Positions 46,754 to 54,706 of a stretch of DNA of 64,000 nucleotides are shown here, piece after piece. Origin of the DNA: Pararhizobium antarcticum (GTDB lineage: Bacteria > Pseudomonadota > Alphaproteobacteria > Rhizobiales > Rhizobiaceae); assembly GCF_001885585.1 (NCBI RefSeq), contig NZ_LSRP01000046.1:57602-121601 (forward strand), in the 5' to 3' direction. The notes under the pieces were generated by a model. The model had not been told where the DNA came from, searched no databases, and saw only the letters and a program-made list of their open reading frames with translations. Position 1 is the first letter of the stretch. Each line of letters begins with the position of its first letter. A program made the translations under genes and the position numbers.

Positions 46754-47716
46754 TCAGTAGCCGAGGCCCTTCTTTTCTTCGTAGACCTTTGCCGGATCGT
46801 CAGCCTGGGTATAGAGCTTCGATTCGGTCTGGATCCACTTCGGCGGTGCCTTGCCGTCCTTGAGGAAGGCATCGAGGGCGTCGAGGGCAGGACCGGCCAT
46901 GTTCGGGGTCAGCTCAACCGTCGCATTGGCTTCACCGGCTGCCATGGCCTGGAAGATATCCGGCACGGCGTCGATCGAAACGACGAGGATGTCGGTGCCC
47001 GGCTTCAGGCCGGCTTCCTTGATGGCCTGGATCGCGCCGACGGCCATGTCGTCATTGTGGGCGTAGAGAGCGCAGATGTTCTTGCCTCCGTCTTCAGCCT
47101 TCAAGAAGCTTTCCATGACTTCCTTGCCCTTGGTGCGGGTAAAGTCGCCGGTCTGGCTGCGGATGATCTTCAGATTGTCATTGCCCTTAAGCGCTTCTTC
47201 GAAGCCCTTTTTGCGATCAATGGCTGGCGAGGAACCGGTCGTGCCCTGGAGTTCGACAACATTGCAGGCCTTGCCCGCCGTTGCGTCGACGAGCCATTTG
47301 CCGGCAACACTGCCTTCATGGACGAGGTCGGAGGTAACGGCAGTCAGGTAGAGATCGTCCTTCGAATCGACCGTACGGTCGAGCAGGATGACCGGAATTT
47401 CGGCATCCTTGGCTTCCGTCAGAACTTCATCCCAGCCGGTGGCTACAACCGGTGCGATCAGAATGGCATCGACGCCCTGGGCGATGAAGGAGCGCAGCGC
47501 CTTGATCTGGTTTTCCTGCTTCTGCTGGGCATCGGCGAATTTCAGATCGATTCCACGCTTTTCCGCTTCCTGCTTGGTCAGCGTCGTCTCAGCCGCGCGC
47601 CAGCCGGATTCAGAACCGATCTGCGAAAAACCGATGGTCAAATCAGCGGCAGAGGCCGTTCCGAACGTGCAGGCAGCCAAAATCGTTGCACAGCTAAGTG
47701 CTTTTGCGAATTTCAT
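46754..47716 (-). CDS. ytfQ: Periplasmic sugar-binding protein, YtfQ (galactofuranose) type
   Basis: The product is 320 residues with a signal peptide (MKFAKALSCATILAACTFGT, cleaved after ASA). A strong GGGAGGAAATC precedes the ATG. The periplasmic-binding-protein-like domain begins LTIGFSQIGSESGWRAAET and includes ENQIKALRSFIAQGVDAIL, LDRTVDSKDDLYLTAVTSD, NVVELQGTTGSSPAIDRKKG and LYAHNDDMAVGAIQAIKEAG. These resemble E. coli YtfQ, which binds galactofuranose; the exact ligand here is inferred. It is the first gene of a leftward operon ytfQ-ytfR-ytfT-yjfF-gntR. Confidence 0.94.
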   Translation of the reverse strand: MKFAKALSCATILAACTFGTASAADLTIGFSQIGSESGWRAAETTLTKQEAEKRGIDLKFADAQQKQENQIKALRSFIAQGVDAILIAPVVATGWDEVLTEAKDAEIPVILLDRTVDSKDDLYLTAVTSDLVHEGSVAGKWLVDATAGKACNVVELQGTTGSSPAIDRKKGFEEALKGNDNLKIIRSQTGDFTRTKGKEVMESFLKAEDGGKNICALYAHNDDMAVGAIQAIKEAGLKPGTDILVVSIDAVPDIFQAMAAGEANATVELTPNMAGPALDALDAFLKDGKAPPKWIQTESKLYTQADDPAKVYEEKKGLGY

Positions 47717-47761
47717 GATTTCCTCCCAAAGAAAACTGCATGGTGCAGTAGGGGGAAAAAA

Positions 47762-47774
47762 TCATACTATATGA
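47762..47774. promoter_or_regulatory. Palindrome in the ytfQ promoter, candidate GntR operator
   Basis: TCATA-CTA-TATGA is a perfect 13-bp inverted repeat centred 52 bp upstream of the ytfQ start codon. FadR-type GntR regulators bind short A/T-rich palindromes of this kind, and the operon encodes one. Confidence 0.5.
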
Positions 47775-47832
47775 CTTATGTAAACAGGGATTTGTTGCTG
47801 CACCTGCGAAGAGGACGTCGTAAAACGAAAAA

Positions 47833-47852
47833 GGACGGGCCAAAGCCCGTCC
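47833..47852 (-). terminator. Terminator of the BMP-type ABC operon
   Basis: GGACGGGC (47833-47840) pairs with GCCCGTCC (47845-47852) around CAAA. On the leftward strand it is followed by TTTTTCGTTT. It lies 36 bp past the stop of the BMP binding-protein gene. Confidence 0.88.
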
Positions 47853-47887
47853 CCGTCTAGGTTGCAGCGCACACTCAATGTGCGAAA

Positions 47888-48958
47888 TTATTGCGGGAGC
47901 TTGTCGTCCACGCCTTCAACGTAGAAGTTCATGCCAAGCAGCGTGCCATCATCGGACGATACGCCCGCGGCCAGCCACTCGGTGCCGTCCTGCTTGTTGA
48001 TCGGGCCGGTGAACGGCTTCAGTTCACCCGATTCAATCTTCTTCTGGGTTTCTTCCGCCATCGCCTTCACGTCATCCGGCATGTTTGTGTAGGGCGCCAT
48101 CGTCAGGATGCCGTCCTTCAAACCATCCCAGCTTGATGTTGTTTCCCATTTGCCATCCAGGAAGGCTTGCGTGCGCTTGATGTAGTAAGGGGCCCAGGTA
48201 TCGACAATCGCCGTCAGCTGCGTTTCCGGGCCGGCCTTGATCATGTCGGACGCCTGACCGAAAGCCTTGATGCCGCGTTCGGCAGCCACCTGCATCGGCG
48301 CGGTGGTATCGGTGTGCTGGGTCAGGATATCGACGCCCTGGTCGATCAGTGCCTTTGCAGCATCGGCTTCCTTGCCGGGGTCGAACCAGGTGTTGGCCCA
48401 TACGACCTTGATCTTGAAATCCGGATTGACCGAACGCGCACCGAGCAGGAAGGCGTTGATGCCCTGCACGACTTCCGGGATCGGGAAGGACGCGATGTAG
48501 CCTGCCACACCCTTGGTCGACATCTTGCCAGCGATCTGACCGGAGATGTAGCGACCCTCGTAGAAGCGGCTGTTGTAAGTCGCGACGTTCGGAGCGGCCT
48601 TGTAGCCGGTCGCATGCTCGAATTTCACATCCGGGAACTTTGCCGCAACCTTGACCGTCTGGTCCATGAAGCCGAAGGACGTCGTGAAGATGAGGCCGCA
48701 GCCGGAGCGGGCGAGACGCTCGATGGCGCGTTCTGCATCCGGACCTTCCGGAACGTTTTCGAGGAACTGCGTCTCGATCTTGTCGGCGAGTGCTGTTTCC
48801 AGTTCCTGGCGGCCGATATCATGGGCCTGGGTCCAGCCACCGTCGGTTTTCGAGCCAACATAAACGAAGCAGACCTTGGCCTTTTCCTGGGCGCTGGCCT
48901 GGGCGGAAAAGCCGAGGACGGCTGCCGTGGTTGCGAGAGCAAAAATAATTTTCTTCAT
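47888..48958 (-). CDS. BMP-family periplasmic binding protein of an ABC transporter (nucleoside-like)
   Basis: The product is 356 residues with a signal peptide (MKKIIFALATTAAVLGFSAQ, cleaved after ASA). The BMP/PnrA-like domain shows VCFVYVGSKTDGGWTQAHD, LIFTTSFGFMDQTVKVA, FPDVKFEHATGYK, YEGRYISGQIAGKMS, and VDILTQHTDTTAPMQVAAE. Characterised BMP proteins bind purine nucleosides (PnrA, Med-like proteins) and feed ABC importers. The gene comes last in its operon, 49 bp after the second permease, and ends at a strong terminator. The final position is unusual for a binding protein but lets its dose be set separately. Confidence 0.92.
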   Translation of the reverse strand: MKKIIFALATTAAVLGFSAQASAQEKAKVCFVYVGSKTDGGWTQAHDIGRQELETALADKIETQFLENVPEGPDAERAIERLARSGCGLIFTTSFGFMDQTVKVAAKFPDVKFEHATGYKAAPNVATYNSRFYEGRYISGQIAGKMSTKGVAGYIASFPIPEVVQGINAFLLGARSVNPDFKIKVVWANTWFDPGKEADAAKALIDQGVDILTQHTDTTAPMQVAAERGIKAFGQASDMIKAGPETQLTAIVDTWAPYYIKRTQAFLDGKWETTSSWDGLKDGILTMAPYTNMPDDVKAMAEETQKKIESGELKPFTGPINKQDGTEWLAAGVSSDDGTLLGMNFYVEGVDDKLPQ

Positions 48959-49007
48959 AGTGACCCCTGTCGGTTTGAGAAATAGACCCGTCGATTGTTC
49001 TTGTGGT

Positions 49008-49928
49008 TCATCGATCCGGCACGAACGGCTTGCCGAGTGACGCCGGCGTATTGATCAATGTCGTCCGCCGGTTATGCGATATCAGAATGAGGACGACAAC
49101 CGTCGCCAGGTAGGGAAGAGCCGAAAGGACCTGGGACGGAATTCCGATGCCGAACGCCTGCGCATGCAGCTGGCTGATGGATACTGCTCCGAAAAGATAG
49201 CCGCCTGCAACCAGGCGCCACGGCCGCCAGGAGGCGAAAACGACCAGCGCAAGCGCAATCCAGCCACGCCCGGCCGACATGTTTTCCACCCATTGCGGCG
49301 TATAGACGAGCGACAACTGGGCACCGGCAAGCCCTGCACAGGCGCCGCCGAACATCACCGCCAGATAGCGCGTGCGGATGACGTTGATGCCAAGCGCATG
49401 GGCCGACGCATGGCTGTCCCCGACAGAGCGCAGCCGAAGCCCGGCACGGCTTTTGAACAGGAACCAGTTCACGCCGACGACCAAGGCAATCGACAGGTAG
49501 AAGATGATGTCCTGCCGGAAAAGCAGCGACCCTATGTAAGGCAGGTCTGACAGAAGGGGAATGGCGATCGGCTGCAGCTTGATGCCGGACATACCCACGA
49601 AACCTTCGCCGATCATGCCGGAAACGCCAAGACCGAGAATGGTCAGCGCCAGCCCCGTCGCCACCTGATTGGCAACAAGCGTCAGTGTCAGGAAGCCGAA
49701 CAGCAGCGAAAAGAGGGCGCCCGACGCGATGCCGGCGAGAATACCGATGTAGGGCGATCCACTCATTTGCGTTGCCGCGAAGGCGCAGACCGCGCCCATG
49801 ATCATCATGCCCTCGACACCGAGATTGAGCACACCGGATCGTTCCGTCACCAGTTCCCCAAGGGCGGCGAGCACCAGCGGTGTCGATGCGGTAATGATTG
49901 TGAGGAGGATTGCTTCGACGATGCTCAT
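49008..49928 (-). CDS. ABC transporter permease (BMP-associated), second
   Basis: The product is 306 residues from ATG 49928, overlapping the first permease stop by one base. The ORF extends far upstream but that part lies in the first permease gene. About eight helices are visible, with the BPD_transp_2 block LGELVTERSGVLNLGVEGMM near residues 23-42. Further blocks are ANQVATGLALTILGLGVSG, RYLAVMFGGACAGLAGA, and GRGWIALALVVFASWRPWRL. Its closest known counterparts are nucleoside permeases such as NupQ/YufQ. It should pair with the longer permease upstream. Confidence 0.92.
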   Translation of the reverse strand: MSIVEAILLTIITASTPLVLAALGELVTERSGVLNLGVEGMMIMGAVCAFAATQMSGSPYIGILAGIASGALFSLLFGFLTLTLVANQVATGLALTILGLGVSGMIGEGFVGMSGIKLQPIAIPLLSDLPYIGSLLFRQDIIFYLSIALVVGVNWFLFKSRAGLRLRSVGDSHASAHALGINVIRTRYLAVMFGGACAGLAGAQLSLVYTPQWVENMSAGRGWIALALVVFASWRPWRLVAGGYLFGAVSISQLHAQAFGIGIPSQVLSALPYLATVVVLILISHNRRTTLINTPASLGKPFVPDR

Positions 49929-51022
49929 CAGTGGCCACCATCTACGGCCGTGCCGCCCAGCTTCGACCAGATGACACGGATCTTGTAGTGTATGAGCGTA
50001 TCGCAGGACAGAACGAAGAACAGCAGCAGCCCCTGAAAGACACGGGTGACTTTTTCCGAGACGCCGATCGACAGCTGTGCCGCTTCGCCTCCGAGATAGG
50101 TCAAGGCAAGCACCAGACCGGCGGCAATGATGCCCAGCGGATTGAGCCGCCCGAGAAACGCGACGATGATCGCGGTAAACCCGTAGCCCGGCGAAATGAC
50201 CGGCCGCAACTGCTGGATGGCACCAGAGACCTCCGCAATCCCGGCCAGTCCGGCACAGGCACCTGACAGCATCATCGAAAACCAGATCATCTTGCGCGAG
50301 GAAAAGCCGGCAAACCGCCCTGCCCGTTCCGACTGGCCAAGCACTGATATCTCCAGTCCCTTCAGCGTATAGCGCATCATGAACCAGACCAGGATCGCGG
50401 CGAGGATCGCGAAGACGAACCCCCAATGGGTGCGTCCCGAAGACAGCAGTTCCGGCAGGATCGCCTCTGCGGCGAATGTGCGGGTTTCCGGAAAATTCAT
50501 GCCGTCCGGATTGCGCCAGGGACCGCGCACCAGCCAGTCAAGAAACAGTTGCGCCACATAGACAAGCATGAGGCTCGTCAGGATCTCATTGGTATTCAGA
50601 TGCGCCTTGAGGAACGCAGGAATGCCGGCATAGAGCGCCCCGCCAAGCATGCCCATCAGCAGCATCAGCGGCAGCACCAGCGGCGAGTGCCATTCGTAGA
50701 AGACGACGGGCAGGATCGACCCGGCGATCGCGCCCATGATGAACTGGCCCTCGGCGCCGATGTTCCAGTTGTTGGAGCGATAACAGACCGACAAGCCGAC
50801 GGCGATCAGGATCAGTGGTGCCGCCTTGATCGCCAGTTCGTGCAGCGACCAGACCTCAAGCAGCGGCTCCACGAAGAAGCTGTAAAGCGCATCCAGCGGG
50901 TTCTTGCCCAGAAGCATGAACATGATCGCCCCGGCGATAATCGTCAGAATCAGCGCGATAAAGGGTGACAGAATGGAAAACAGCGTCGAGATCTTCGGCC
51001 GTTTTTCGAGTTCAATGCGCAT
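49928..51022 (-). CDS. ABC transporter permease (BMP-associated), first
   Basis: The product is 364 residues from ATG 51022 (MRIELEKRPKISTLFSILSP); seven upstream in-frame codons lie in the ATPase gene and are left out. The family block is LILIAVGLSVCYRSNNWNIG followed by AEGQFIMGAIAGS, matching NupP/YufP-type permeases. NTNEILTSLMLVYVAQL and GYGFTAIIVAFLGRLNPLG are typical later blocks. The start overlaps the ATPase stop by 11 bases, and the stop overlaps the next permease start by one, indicating coupled translation. Confidence 0.92.
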   Translation of the reverse strand: MRIELEKRPKISTLFSILSPFIALILTIIAGAIMFMLLGKNPLDALYSFFVEPLLEVWSLHELAIKAAPLILIAVGLSVCYRSNNWNIGAEGQFIMGAIAGSILPVVFYEWHSPLVLPLMLLMGMLGGALYAGIPAFLKAHLNTNEILTSLMLVYVAQLFLDWLVRGPWRNPDGMNFPETRTFAAEAILPELLSSGRTHWGFVFAILAAILVWFMMRYTLKGLEISVLGQSERAGRFAGFSSRKMIWFSMMLSGACAGLAGIAEVSGAIQQLRPVISPGYGFTAIIVAFLGRLNPLGIIAAGLVLALTYLGGEAAQLSIGVSEKVTRVFQGLLLFFVLSCDTLIHYKIRVIWSKLGGTAVDGGH

Positions 51023-52589
51023 GGGATGTCTCCCTTGCCGCATCGGCCTGGTTGTCCATCCCGCCCATCAGGAGACCGATTTTTTCGCGCGACAGCGTTG
51101 CTGCCGGATAGGCCTCGGAGAGCCGCCCTTCACTGATGACGGCGATCTCCGTCGCCACCTCGAAGATTTCATCGAGATCCTGGCTGATGACAAGAACGGC
51201 AGAACCCGATTTCGCCAGGTCGACCAGGGACTGACGGATACGGCTCGCGGCTCCCGCATCGACACCCCAGGTCGGCTGGTTGACCACCAGCACGGTCGGT
51301 TGCCGATCAAGTTCGCGACCGACGATAAATTTCTGCAGATTGCCGCCCGAAAGCGAGCCGGCCGCCGGATTGTCGCTGCTCTTGCGGACATCCATGACCT
51401 CGGAAATGCGCTTGGCGGCGCGTTTGACGGCCTGTTGCCGGATGATACCGATAAATCCACCGCCAATGAACGCCTTCCGGTCGGACTGGCAGCGCGCCAG
51501 CACCAAATTGTCGGAAAGCGACAGAGCCGGCACAGCGGCGTGGCCGTGGCGCTCCTCAGGCACGAAGCCCGCCCCCATCAGACGGCGGGCGGTAATCCCA
51601 AGATTGCCGGCCGGTTTCTGGCGAACATGGATCGCGTCCGGATCGGGAACCGGATATTCGCCCGAAAGCGCATCGAACAATTCCCCCTGCCCATTTCCGG
51701 CAACGCCTGCGATGGCCAGCACTTCACCGGCGCGAACCTTGAGGCAGACATCCTTCAGCGAAACAGCAAACGGCGTGCGCGCAGCCGCGGTCAGATGTCG
51801 GACTTCGAGTTGAACGTCACCCTTGAGGTCTGTTCCCGCGGCACTGACATGGGCGACGTCGCTGCCAACCATCATGCGCGCGAGAGATGCCGGCGTTTCC
51901 AGCCGCGGATCGCAGGCTCCGGTCACCTTGCCGTGACGCAGAACGGTGGCGCGGTCGCAGATGCGCTGCACTTCTTCCAATCTGTGGCTGATGTAGAGAA
52001 CGGAGCGGCCTTCGGCCTTCAGCTTGGCCAGCGTCTCGAACAGCCGATCAGCCTCCTGGGGCGTCAGAACTGACGTCGGCTCGTCGAGAATAATCAGTTT
52101 CGGATTCTGCAAAAGCGCCCGGACGATTTCGATTCGCTGGCGCTCGCCAACCGACAGATCGGCCACATGGGCGTTTGGATCCAGCGGCAGACCGTAACTG
52201 ACCGACAGTCGCTTCGCTTCCTCGGCAATGTTGGCCAGGGACACGCCTGGATCCATGGAAAGAGCGATGTTTTCTGCAACCGTGAGCGCTTCGAACAGGC
52301 AAAAGTGCTGGAAGACCATACCGATACCGAGCTTTCGCGCAGCACTGGGGCTGGGGATCTGGACCGGTTGTCCCTGCCACAGGATCTGCCCGCTGCTCGG
52401 ACTGAGAACGCCGAACAGCATTTTGACCAGCGTCGATTTGCCGGCCCCGTTCTCGCCCAGAAGCGCATGAATTTCGCCCGGGCGGATATCGAGATTGATG
52501 CCGCTACAGGCAGCGAATGTGCCGAACAGCTTCGTCAGATTGCCAACAGCCAGCAATGGCCTGTTGGCTGCTTCTCCCTCAACCGGCAC
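51012..52589 (-). CDS. ABC transporter ATP-binding protein, two NBDs (BMP-associated)
   Basis: The product is 525 residues from a GTG at 52589 with AGAGGGG just upstream. The first ATPase domain has Walker A GENGAGKS at residues 45-52 and LIILDEPTSVLTPQEADRLF. The second has the degenerate GVAGNGQGELFDALSG loop normal in this family and SLSGGNLQKFIVGREL. VFQHFCLFEALTVAENIAL matches nucleoside-transport ATPases (NupO/YufO). It is the first gene of a leftward operon ATPase-permease-permease-binding protein, 51 bp after qor, so readthrough from pcs-qor is possible. Confidence 0.93.
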   Translation of the reverse strand: MPVEGEAANRPLLAVGNLTKLFGTFAACSGINLDIRPGEIHALLGENGAGKSTLVKMLFGVLSPSSGQILWQGQPVQIPSPSAARKLGIGMVFQHFCLFEALTVAENIALSMDPGVSLANIAEEAKRLSVSYGLPLDPNAHVADLSVGERQRIEIVRALLQNPKLIILDEPTSVLTPQEADRLFETLAKLKAEGRSVLYISHRLEEVQRICDRATVLRHGKVTGACDPRLETPASLARMMVGSDVAHVSAAGTDLKGDVQLEVRHLTAAARTPFAVSLKDVCLKVRAGEVLAIAGVAGNGQGELFDALSGEYPVPDPDAIHVRQKPAGNLGITARRLMGAGFVPEERHGHAAVPALSLSDNLVLARCQSDRKAFIGGGFIGIIRQQAVKRAAKRISEVMDVRKSSDNPAAGSLSGGNLQKFIVGRELDRQPTVLVVNQPTWGVDAGAASRIRQSLVDLAKSGSAVLVISQDLDEIFEVATEIAVISEGRLSEAYPAATLSREKIGLLMGGMDNQADAARETSHAH

Positions 52590-52640
52590 GCTGCCCCTCT
52601 TTTTCTCGCTCGCCGTCTCATACCCTTTTCGGGTTTTCGA

Positions 52641-53618
52641 TCACGGAATGAGCGCCGTCGTTCCACTCGTTTTTCTTGCTTCAAGATCCGCATGCGCCTG
52701 GGCCGCATCGGCCAGAGCATAGGTCTGGTTGACATTGATACGCACTTTGTTGCTTTGCACAATATCAAACAGCGAATTTGCACATGCCTCCAGGGCGGGG
52801 CGCGTTGCGATATAGCCGAACAGGGTCGGACGCGTCGCAAACAGCGAGCCTTTCTGGGCCAGCACACCAATGTTGAAGGCGTCGACCGGGCCGGACGAGT
52901 TGCCGAAGCTGACCCAGAGACCACGCGGCTTGATGCAGTCGAGCGAGGCCGGATAGGTGTCGCGACCGACCGAATCATAGACCACATCGACGCCCTTGCC
53001 GCTGGTGATCTCCTTGACCTGGCTGACAAAATTGTCGGTCCTGTAGTTGATGACATGGTCGTAGCCATGGGCCAGCGCCAAATCGATCTTGTCCTGCGAT
53101 CCGGCCGTGCCGATCACGGTTGCGCCCAACGCCTTGGCCCACTGGCCGGCAATCAGCCCAACACCGCCGGCAGCAGCGTGGAAGAGGAGGGTCGTTTCCG
53201 GACCAACCTTGAATGTCTGGTTGAGGAGATATTGCGCCGTCATGCCCTTCAGCATCATGGCGCCCGCCGTCTCCAGCGGAATGCCGTCCGGCACCTTGAC
53301 CAGATGGGCAATTTCGATGTTGCGCTCGCTGGCATAGGCGCCGTCCGCAGACGCATAGGCGACACGGTCACCAACAACAAAACGGCTGACATTGTCGCCA
53401 ACGGCAGTCACGACACCGGCGCCTTCCTTGCCCGGAATGAAGGGCAGACCTTCGGCAGACTTATAAAGACCGGTGCGGAAATAGACGTCGATGAAATTGA
53501 GACCGATCGCCGCCTGGCGAATCTGCACCTCGCCCGGTCCGGGCGGCTGAAGCGTGATGCCTTCCATCTTCAGAACGTCCGGCCCACCCAGAGCCCTCAC
53601 CACGATTGCCTGTGCCAT
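52641..53618 (-). CDS. qor: NADPH:quinone oxidoreductase, zinc-independent MDR family
   Basis: The product is 325 residues, the usual length. The GroES-like N-terminal half contains GLNFIDVYFRTGLYK and FIPGKEGAGVVTAVGDNV, and the Rossmann half contains LLFHAAAGGVGLIAGQWAKA with the nucleotide-binding AAAGGVG. The catalytic zinc ligands of alcohol dehydrogenases are absent, as in Qor. It likely reduces quinones by one electron using NADPH in the cytoplasm. It lies 12 bp behind pcs on the same strand, so the two share a transcript; no functional link to phospholipid synthesis is evident. Confidence 0.93.
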   Translation of the reverse strand: MAQAIVVRALGGPDVLKMEGITLQPPGPGEVQIRQAAIGLNFIDVYFRTGLYKSAEGLPFIPGKEGAGVVTAVGDNVSRFVVGDRVAYASADGAYASERNIEIAHLVKVPDGIPLETAGAMMLKGMTAQYLLNQTFKVGPETTLLFHAAAGGVGLIAGQWAKALGATVIGTAGSQDKIDLALAHGYDHVINYRTDNFVSQVKEITSGKGVDVVYDSVGRDTYPASLDCIKPRGLWVSFGNSSGPVDAFNIGVLAQKGSLFATRPTLFGYIATRPALEACANSLFDIVQSNKVRINVNQTYALADAAQAHADLEARKTSGTTALIP

Positions 53619-53630
53619 CGATCGATCTCC

Positions 53631-54356
53631 TCATCCACGTCCGATTTTCGGGAAAACCTGCAATACAAATCCGATCCCGTACAGATAAAGCCCGGTGCCC
53701 ACGACGCCGGCCACCACCCAAGCCGGCGTATCGAAATGCAGCAGCAGCGCATAGACGCTGAGCACCGACCACGCGGCAAACACCGCCAGATTGAGCGGAC
53801 GCAAGCGCCGGACCCTGACAGGATGCAGGAAATTGATCGGCATGAACGTCAGCAGCACCGACACGAAGACCACCACCGATGCGGTAATTTCGCTGGCGTC
53901 GATGACGAACAGGGTGAACACCACCATGTTCCAGACCACGGGAAAGCCGGAAAAGAAATAGTCGTCTGTCTTCATGCCCATGTCGGCATAGTAGATGGCG
54001 CTCGACACGACGATCGCGCCAGCCGCCAGGAACGACCAGGGCTCGCCGATCATGCCACTCTGATAGAGCGCGAAGGCCGGCAACAGCACATAGGTGACAT
54101 AGTCGATGACATTGTCCAGCGTATCGCCGGACCAGTTCGGCAGAACCTCCTTGACCCGGACCTTGCGGGCGATCGGGCCGTCAATGCCATCGACGGCAAG
54201 CGCCAGGCCAAGCCACCAGAACATATCGACAAAACGGTGTTCGGCAGCAGCCACGACGCCGAGGAATGCGAGAAAAGAGCCGGATGCCGTCAGGATATGC
54301 ACGGAGAACGCACGGATTTCCGCGTAAGGCACGCGCTTGTAATTGAAAAACTTCAT
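53631..54356 (-). CDS. pcs: Phosphatidylcholine synthase
   Basis: The product is 241 residues. Pcs condenses CDP-diacylglycerol with free choline to give phosphatidylcholine in the inner membrane, a pathway typical of rhizobia and other bacteria that associate with eukaryotes. The modified CDP-alcohol phosphotransferase motif DGPIAR...G...D...D is seen around residues 58-88 (DGIDGPIARKVRVKE, then WSGDTLDNVIDY). About eight hydrophobic helices follow. The gene is transcribed leftward ahead of qor and is divergent from the UbiH-like gene. Choline supply would come from transporters outside this window. Confidence 0.95.
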   Translation of the reverse strand: MKFFNYKRVPYAEIRAFSVHILTASGSFLAFLGVVAAAEHRFVDMFWWLGLALAVDGIDGPIARKVRVKEVLPNWSGDTLDNVIDYVTYVLLPAFALYQSGMIGEPWSFLAAGAIVVSSAIYYADMGMKTDDYFFSGFPVVWNMVVFTLFVIDASEITASVVVFVSVLLTFMPINFLHPVRVRRLRPLNLAVFAAWSVLSVYALLLHFDTPAWVVAGVVGTGLYLYGIGFVLQVFPKIGRG

Positions 54357-54706
54357 CGGCAGACGCTACCTGTCCCTAAACTTGCGCTTCCTGACCTTGC
54401 GCATTGCCGCCAACATGACAGGCGCGATCCGGCCCTTGCATGCTCGCTTTTCCCCCGCTTTCGGCTCGCGCGGTGTTGCGCGTAATATGCACCCTTTGCC
54501 GAAAGCTGCCAGCAAAATCCATGCCGCACGGCGATGCGCCGGCAATCGCTTGTGGACGCAGCAATCGGCATGCGCTGATTCAGCCCATTTCTTTCGGATG
54601 CCTGCAGCGCTAGACATAGGCGATCGCGGTGCCGCTGGCATGGCTGGCGGCGGCAAAGACACGGGCGGAGTGAATGCACTCCAAGACACTGGAAAGGCAG
54701 ATTGTC
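54357..54706. other. Spacer between pcs and the UbiH-like gene
   Basis: This 350-bp divergent spacer contains no gene with a convincing start or ribosome-binding site. Promoters of both flanking genes must lie here but none matches a consensus clearly. A GGAAAGG ribosome-binding site for the UbiH-like gene is at its right end. I see no repeat or strong hairpin. Confidence 0.6.

Noticed and set aside
52167..54485. 772-codon rightward frame across the ABC ATPase, qor and pcs genes
   Set aside because: Antisense shadow over three recognisable leftward genes.
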